This document shows, piece by piece, positions 56,893-64,000 of a stretch of 64,000 bases of DNA (positions are counted from its first letter, which is position 1; each line of letters starts with the position of its first letter). The position numbers and the translations under genes were made by a program. This stretch comes from Planococcus citri (taxonomy: Eukaryota > Arthropoda > Insecta > Hemiptera > Pseudococcidae). Below the pieces are notes generated by a model that was given only the letters and a program-made list of their open reading frames with translations, was not told the DNA's origin and did no database searches. Where the stretch lies: the NCBI RefSeq assembly GCF_950023065.1, contig NC_088681.1, positions 56,268,836 through 56,332,835 of the forward strand, written 5' to 3'.

Positions 56893-56897
56893 TGAAA

Positions 56898-57717
56898 ACT
56901 TTTCCATCATGTAAAAATTTGGCTAGCAAAAACTCTCATTTAATAATTTTAATTATCAGTGCACTTGGTCTATGCTTTGAAACCGGATTCCACGACAGCA
57001 TAAAATCAGTACTAGCTACCATCTACCAACGTCACAGACTGGTACATTATGTAACCATCATCACCGCGAACATAGTAGTTAGACAGAGACAGCAATAGGT
57101 AGGTAAGAATCTAGGAACTCATCGCATAATCCCAGCACATTGAGATCGAGAGTCGCGAACAATAATATAATAATATCAAAACAATGACGACGATGGATGA
57201 CGATGTTCGCATTAAATCGTGAAATTTCTCATCTCGATTCGCGAGCATCGACACATGAAGCTCTTCTCTTTCTCTTTCTCTTGGTGCATTGAACGATATT
57301 ACCTACACTACACTCGTACATACCCACCTGGGTAGTGAGTATTGTAATACAACAGCATGCATCGCCTCGTCTTTTAGTCTACAGTCGACGGGAGATCCCG
57401 AGAAGAGTGATGCGGTAATGGGCTGCGAGTGCGAGAATTGACTTGGATGATGCTCTTGCCGCCAATATGCATGTTTCGGAGAAAGCTATACCTACCAAAT
57501 ATACTTTGGGATTTTTATTCGCCTGTAGTGGTATTGTGCTCGTATATTATGCAGAAATGCCATCGCATTGCCATCTCATATCACGATCAGATGAATGTGC
57601 TCATTTTTTTGCTAATCAATTGCTCGTCAGTTCATTTTGAAAAGCTCCAACTATAATCCGAAGGGGCCTCAATTTTAGTCAAAATAGTATTAGAGTAGAT
57701 CATTTCTTTGTAAAAAT
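56898..57717. other. Unannotated, relatively unique interval
   Basis: More CG-rich than its surroundings. CTTTCTCTTTCTCTT at 57,258 and a stretch near 57,360-57,450 (CGACGGGAGATCCCGAG) resemble promoter or leader sequence. A frame encoding a hydrophobic stretch (YTLGFLFACSGIVLVYYAE, near 57,500) is open for ~65 codons but lacks a clear splice partner or homology. Confidence 0.35.
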
Positions 57718-58150
57718 GTCAAAAAATTACATTTTGTGCTCAAAATGTCAAAAAATCACATTTTTTGCTCAAAATCTCAAAGAATGACATTTTTTGCTCA
57801 AAATGTCAAAAAATGACATTTTTTGCTCAAAATTTCAAAAAATGACATTTTTTGCTCAAAATGTCAAAAAATGACATTTTTTGCTCAAAATGTCAAAGAA
57901 TGACATTTTCTGCTCAAAATGTCAAAGAATGACATTTTTTTCTCAAAATGTCAAAGAATGACATTTTTTGCTCAAAATGACTAAGAATGACATTTTTTGC
58001 TCAAAATGTCCAAAAATGACATTTTTTGCTCAAAATGTCCAAAAATGACATTTTTTGCTCAAAATGTCCAAAAATGACATTTTTTGCTCAAAATTTCAAA
58101 AAATGACATTTTTGCTCAAAATGTCTAAAAATGACATTTTTTGCTCATAC
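57718..58150. repeat. 29-bp minisatellite, about 15 units
   Basis: Units of AAAATGTCAAAAAATGACAT followed by TTTTTGCTC, highly uniform with small A/C variants. The core TGTC(A)6TGACA is self-complementary at its ends. Non-coding. Confidence 0.95.
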
Positions 58151-61139
58151 TGTTAAAAATCCTAATTTTTAAAAACCCGTTTTTTATCAACATTTTTAAA
58201 AAGTTCTAATTATAGTAAAGAAGTCCAGTTTTTTTTCAAATTTTCAAACAAGTCATTTTTTCCCCAAAACTGCCAAAACGATCATTTTTTTGCCAAATTG
58301 TCAAAAAGTCCTGTTTTCTGTCTTTGTCCAAAAAGTCCTGATGTTCGCTGTAATTGCAAAGATTTTTTTTCATTTTCTCAATAACTGTTTGTAATTTTTC
58401 AAGTTTTTTAGTTCTCTTTAAAAATGGAAACATTTTGACTCCAAAAAAATGCTGGCTTGAATAAATTTTCAGCCTCCTCTCCACCAATCTGACCCCCTCC
58501 TCCCTTATTTGTGAGTGTAATTGATGTTCTAAGGCTCTGAAAAATTGAAAAATCATTTCTGAAGGAAAGTGGACACCCTGAACTCCCTCTCCCTCTTTTT
58601 GGTTAGATAAAATGACTCATTTTACATACTATATGGTATAATAAGAAGCATTATTATCGATGTCAATTTTCATGTACTTCTCGGTTGTAATTATACCTAT
58701 TTGAAACATCGACGAGGAAATCTTTTCCCACTTGATCGTGCTTTTCCTTCTCTGCCATGTAGTCAGATGTCAGCAAACATGTTGCTATAACGAATGCCAA
58801 ACAGTACCATTCTCTCTGTGAACGTACTCAAAGCCGCCGATAATTGATCTAATCATGTCGAGTATTCCTTTGTGTTGGTCTTTTATTTTATTTTTTTTTT
58901 CAATCTCGTCGTCGCAATTTTCTTTATTTTTTTCCTTTTTTCATTTTTATTCAAGAGCCGACGACGCGACGATACATAAGAATTGTAACTGTAGAAACGA
59001 CGACCGACGGCAACAAACGGATCGATAATTCGGTATATACGACGACGACGGCGATGAACATTGAACAAGAAGGCGGTTTATAACTAAAATTGGCCACCCG
59101 TTCCATTGTACCTCTACCTACCAGTAGGCGAACTTTGAAGCGACGTGTGGTGCAGATGAAAATTTCTCTCTTTTCTGACTGACTCACGTTGATTGGCAAT
59201 TCATACGTTTGCTCTTTGCATTGACGTAGAAATATGTGCGACAGCCGTTAGCATAATGTGTGTTTATGGCGACTCATTTATCCGTGTAAAATACGCGAAT
59301 AATGGGGCTAATTCGCATCTCGGCTCGGTATTTTACGTAGGTACCAAAAAGGCCAAGGCAACGTGATCTGCCTATGACCACAGCTGGGTTCAACTTTATC
59401 CTTTTTAATAGGATTTACCTCAGCTCAGCTGCTTCGCAGATACGAGTACTTGTGCTGCTTCTAGTATCGTCTCGTCTGATTACATTAACCCGAACACTTG
59501 ATCGACAATGTAGCCATGCAGTGTCCTGAGGGTTGGCCATGAGTAAATGTGGGAATAGTTGAAAATTACTCATTCGTTCTTACGAGAAAATTTGAATTTC
59601 ATACTACATATTTTTTTCACCAAGTAGCTTGTTCATTGATGTACTCGAAAAATGGCCCCATTATCTATACGTGGGAGTCAAACTATTGTCAGACAACTCC
59701 CTGTAGTTCTCATACCCGTACTGTAAATGATGGATCAGTTTTTTTTTACACATCTGCAGTTGCTAGCTTTTAACATTATTAGTATTACGAGGAAAGTTAA
59801 ATAGGTTGAAACGTCATTTTCACCGGTATAAGTAATTTATTATTGTTCGAACGAACCAATGATAAGAATTAGAATCGAACGAATTCCTCAAGCGGAATGA
59901 GTTCCATGTTTATCGTATACTACCCACCTATATACTCTACCTATCGTTCCAGAAATGACGGATTTTCCACTATAGGAAAGGTAAAATGTAGCCAATGTAG
60001 GTAGACGATAGATAGACAACATGACGAGCGTATTATTTTCCCGGGGTTTCGTATCAATGCTGGAAAATATGGAAAATTTGAATCCAAACTAGTGGAAGGT
60101 TTTTAATTCACGGTTGATTAGTGCAAGTGGAAAATTTATTCGATGGAAATCTACGTATGTACTTTATATTTGTCGTCGGATTTTATTTTTTTATTCGAAA
60201 ATTGGATATAAATTGGCATCTCACGATGCACAGAATCTATCCCTCTTCCCTATAGAATTTACGAGATAGGGTGTCCAGTTTCTCATAGAAACGATTTTTC
60301 TTAGTTTTTAAAATTTTCCCAGGTTAATTTATCTCAGTTTTCTGGAGCTGTATCATGGAAGGAAGGAGGGGGGGGGGGGGTTCTTTTTTTAAAATCCATA
60401 AAATTTTTCCGGATGTGTATACCTATAAGTAGAATTCTGATAGTGAAAAGAGGGGATGGGGCAGGGGGGTTCAGGGTGGTTATCATTTTGAAAGTTCGAG
60501 TTTCATCACCCGCCCCCCAAGTCGCTGAATTCTTTCAATTCAAGGATTTTTTGGATTAAAAACCTGAAGCGAGTACTGTCAATTTTTTATTTTATTTTAT
60601 TTTGGGGGGGGGGAAGAGGAAGGATCAGCATTTTGAGAAGAAGTGAGGTAAAAAGAGATAAAATTTCGTAGACATTTAAAAAATTATTATTTGAGTAATT
60701 TCTGAATATTTTGGCCTCACTTGACTTCTTCAAGTTGAAAATTCTTCAAAATGGAACCTCAGGAGAGTAATTTTGAACTCACGGAGCCCATTTTAGGGGA
60801 TTTGTGCACCCAACTCAGCGAAGAAATTTAGGACTAGGGGCGGATTGGACTAAGAGGGTAAGAAGGATTTTCCCTCTAGGCCCCTGAAATTCGATTTCCC
60901 AGGTCCACAGATGTGGTACATATTTTCTCTCAGTGGTTGTGTTTTTATAAAGGCATAAAAACTGGGCCATATTTGGGTATTTTCTGTTCTAGAGAAATTT
61001 TCTTTGCCATCTTCCCCCTCCCCTCAAAAAAATCCCAAACAGTAGGCAAATTTTGTATCAAACAAAAAAACTCAGAAGAGCTACAAAAATACACCACAAT
61101 TTTTCAAGTCACAGAATTTCATTTTTGAACTTTTAGGGA
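58151..61139. other. No gene recognised
   Basis: AT-rich sequence with G-runs at about 60,367 and 60,604, a GGGTGTCCAG word at 60,270, and CGACGA-rich simple sequence near 58,965-59,050. No conserved coding segment was identified on either strand. Confidence 0.4.
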
Positions 61140-62260
61140 ATTTTTAAGAATTTAAATTATGAAAAAATCGAAATTTGATGAAATCGAGATCGCTGAAATT
61201 TGGTTTATATATCTTTTTCGACCTTTCAAATTCGATTGATTGTGGTTTTGAGGGGTTTTAAAGCATCTAGCAGATTTTCATATTTACATGTGTTGAAAAG
61301 ATACTAGATTTCATTTTGGTTCTTTTCACTTCAATTTTTTAAAAACTGGGTGGTTTGAAAACCTGTTGAACGAGGCTCCAAAAGAGCTCAAAACTATCAT
61401 TAATCGATTTAAGAGATTACGAAGTCGATTTATTGAACATTTCCATGATAGAACACTCGATCCTACGTACATTCGTTAAATTTACAGTAATCCTCTTCTT
61501 TGGCCCATTCCAAGTCTCTCATGTCCCGAATCAGAGTTTTCATTTCAATTTACTCGTAACTTGAAGATTCTTAAATGTAGCGAGTTTCCACTGTTTCCCT
61601 GTTTTTTTTTTGTTTTTTTTTTTTGCAATTTTTGAGGCATACAATTTCTTACTTATTTGTGTTTACAGCAAAAACGTCAATGCTGTGATAATTTGAATGT
61701 TTGAAAATGGAAGGGAATCAAAAAGGGACCCCAAATTACTCTATCAAAGAAAATTTCAGCTGCTGAAATCCATTTTTAGATTTTTGTCAAATTTTTAAAG
61801 ACCTTTAGAGTCGATTAGTGAATGTTTTGAACCGTTTTGGAGTTTCCAGTAAATTTTATCTGAAAAAACGCTGTAAGTCAGGAGAATATATAAAATTCAG
61901 CTTCTATAAACTCAAATTCGCCATCTTTGTGATCTTTTTTGATCGATTTTGGGCACACATTTTCAAAATAATTTTATGCTATCGTTCAAATCAAAAATTT
62001 TCTCCAGCGATTACCTATTCTTGAAAAAAAATTCAATGTCAGAAAATTTTGGATTTGAACCAGCACCAAAAGATTTTGAAAAGATGTGTCCAAGTCGATC
62101 GAAAAGGCCACAGAGATGGTAAATCCGAGTTTATAAATGTTGAATCTTATTTTCACTCAAATTAACAGTATTTTTTCGATAGTTGGAGAATCATAAAATC
62201 TGGATGGAGACTCCAGAAGGGTTCGAAATCATCACCAATCGACTCGAAAGATCGCAAACA
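61140..62260. repeat. Dispersed repeat related to the 871-2822 foldback
   Basis: AATCGAGATCGCTGAAATTTGG, TTTTTCGACCTTTCAAATTCGATTG and a GGAGACTCCAGAAGGGTTCG segment parallel, in the same order, the motifs at about 1,540-1,640. Two degenerate units are seen (about 61,150-61,450 and 61,800-62,250). Confidence 0.55.
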
Positions 62261-64000
62261 GGAGAAAATAATAAAATTCAACTTTCATTGTCAATTTGAT
62301 CAAATTTTGATTTGTTTTCCATAAGAATGTGTCAAACTTGATTTTTTAAAATGTTACCAAAAATCGAAAGATAAATTTCAGCGCCTAAAATTTTTGTCAG
62401 TAGGGTATTTTGGAGGGGGGAGAGGTCCTCTTTCAATTCCTCTGTGTCCAGTTCAAAAATTTCTAATTTTCTTGTCAGTCTATTCCAGGATCCTCACTCC
62501 ACAAACAGTATCGAGGTACCTATTCGATTTTCTGTAAGGAAATACTCTATGGTGAAATATTTTTTGAAATTCTGAGGACCATAACCTCGATTCCGGGAAA
62601 ATTTTCCCCTTGAAAAATTTTTTCTCATGCATCTTTTTGCGTTCATAAATCAAAATTTTTAACATTTTGGAATTTAGGCTCTCTTCGAAGACCAATTTTG
62701 AAGTTTAAGCTGAAAATGAATGCAAAATTTGAAATTAGAAATCTTCAAAATCGCAACCGTATCAAAATTTTCAAAATTTTGAATATTGTTTCCATGAAAC
62801 CCAAAATTTGAAGAAGACATTGGAAAAAAATGAACGCGAAAATCAAAATCAACGATTTCAACCTCCCTTTCTGTAGTATGAAGTTTGAATTTTCTGCTCG
62901 TTAGATTTTATTTTTGCTTTTTCAGCCTGAAATTTTGAAGCACTGTGCTTCATGCGAATCATATCGAAAGCTGGCTCAAAAATTCCTCAAAAATCGGAAT
63001 TCCCAATTTGAAAAAATGCTTCACGAAAATACCTCATGATCGAGCAAGTGCCACTAAACCCCTCTATACTTTCCAATTCCCTTGATAACGACATAAAGTA
63101 TGCCTATGCCTATATTCTTTCTAGTCCATATTGTTCAACTTGGATGCTTCAGTAATCAATAGAAGAAAAAAAACATCGACAAATCATGAGAATCTACTGC
63201 CCATCCGTACCATTGTGTAATGTGTATATCAAAATAAACGAAAACTATTTTTACGCGTATGCAGTCTCAAAAAACTATCGACTCCATTCACACACCACAA
63301 TATCCTTGAGAATGAACCGTGAAAATCTAGACCAATGTTCATTTTTTGCTTCTTATAGCGCTCTTGGGCACCTATCTCGCACTCTAACCAGACGTTATAG
63401 TACACATTATACCACCATCGAGGTAAAAAAAAAAAAAAAACTCGTCAGACCAATGATCGTGTATGCTCGTACTCGTATAGTTTCGCTATAATCGACAACA
63501 ATGATATTCACGTATCGTTAGGTTGACTGTGTGGCTGAGCCGCCTCATGATAATGGGAACAACCTTGACGATATTTTTTATTTGACATAAATGAGAAGTT
63601 GGATTTTCCATAGGAATAGCATAGATAATAATTGTCTCAGAGAAGCTCGGATCCTCGCGTAAAGCCTACTGTAACTAGATCTATGAGCTGATCGTCGAGC
63701 TATTGTTGGTAAAGGGATGAACTCAGCTTCCAGCTAGATTCAGGTTTATTATGTACCTGTATCTGTGGTTTAGAAATATATGTACGATCTGATTTCAAAT
63801 GCAGTAAGAAGTACATAATATACACTATAAGGTGTTACGAAGTATGTAATGTACATTTTTGACGTATGCATTCTGTATAATGTAGAATGTACATTCAATA
63901 CACTACACACAGAGAAAGAAGTACCTGATGCCTTGCCTTCTACCTATACACGTAATTATTCGTTACGGTCAATAGACGATAAGAAATGAAGAACCGGTTC
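62261..64000. other. No gene recognised to the end of the window
   Basis: AT-rich. The last 800 bases are less repetitive and richer in CG words, with ACATTATACC/TAATGTACATT motifs near 63,800-63,900, but no exon was identified. Confidence 0.4.

Noticed and set aside
57429..57656. Continuation exon of the TMEM184-like gene
   Set aside because: A hydrophobic stretch is present but the residues do not match the IY.HL..Y region expected next, and splice borders are unclear.
63186..63491. 101-codon frame near the window end
   Set aside because: Runs into a poly-A tract, has no homology and no supporting signals.

Overview
This is a window of nuclear DNA from an animal, almost certainly an arthropod and most likely an insect. 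The genes are split by GT..AG introns, the background is AT-rich, and gene islands sit in a sea of transposon remnants, foldback elements and tandem repeats. TAGGTACCTA/TACC-type simple sequence and short C/G homopolymer tracts recur throughout. From memory this texture resembles hemipteran genomes such as mealybugs and scale insects, but no gene here proves the order.

Layout. Bases 1-19,766 hold no gene I can support. They contain a decayed LINE reverse-transcriptase fragment, a ~2 kb palindromic repeat, three copies of a multi-kilobase segment in tandem (about 4.1-14.6 kb) riddled with nested insertions (two ~1 kb TA-flanked elements in opposite orientation, a hAT-type MITE with a perfect 8-bp target duplication, a solo LTR), a ~170-bp degenerate tandem array and a 33-bp array of near-perfect palindromes. 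From 19,767 to 36,446 (+ strand) a BTB-BACK protein is encoded by four exons whose splice phases agree, separated by three introns of about 5 kb each. Intron 1 is filled by a GATC-rich degenerate repeat and intron 2 by paired MITEs. A long 3' untranslated region probably runs to an AATAAA at 38,545.

Bases 38,640-40,630 are two further tandem-repeat blocks. From 44,533 down to 41,540 (- strand) lies a complete ten-exon DEDDh exonuclease of the REXO5/NEF-sp family (673 residues, all catalytic residues present). From 48,090 down to 47,164 (- strand) lies a single-exon SAGA deubiquitinase-module subunit of the ATXN7L3/Sgf11 type. About 1 kb away, in divergent orientation, starts a TMEM184-like membrane protein gene (+): a 5'UTR exon, a 164-bp intron and the first coding exon (49,323-49,511). 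Its other exons were not found here and probably lie beyond 64,000. A two-exon gene for a small secreted cysteine-rich protein (54,460 down to 53,591, - strand) lies downstream and, if TMEM184 continues past the window, inside its intron. Bases 54,500-64,000 hold tandem arrays, a MITE with a 5-bp target duplication and unannotated AT-rich sequence.

The genes have unrelated roles (ubiquitin-ligase adaptor type BTB protein, RNA maturation, chromatin deubiquitination, membrane protein, secreted protein) and do not form a pathway. I see no multi-gene novel system. The most interesting material is the palindromic and nested repeat architecture, the BTB protein that lacks a C-terminal PHR domain, and the apparently lineage-restricted secreted protein.
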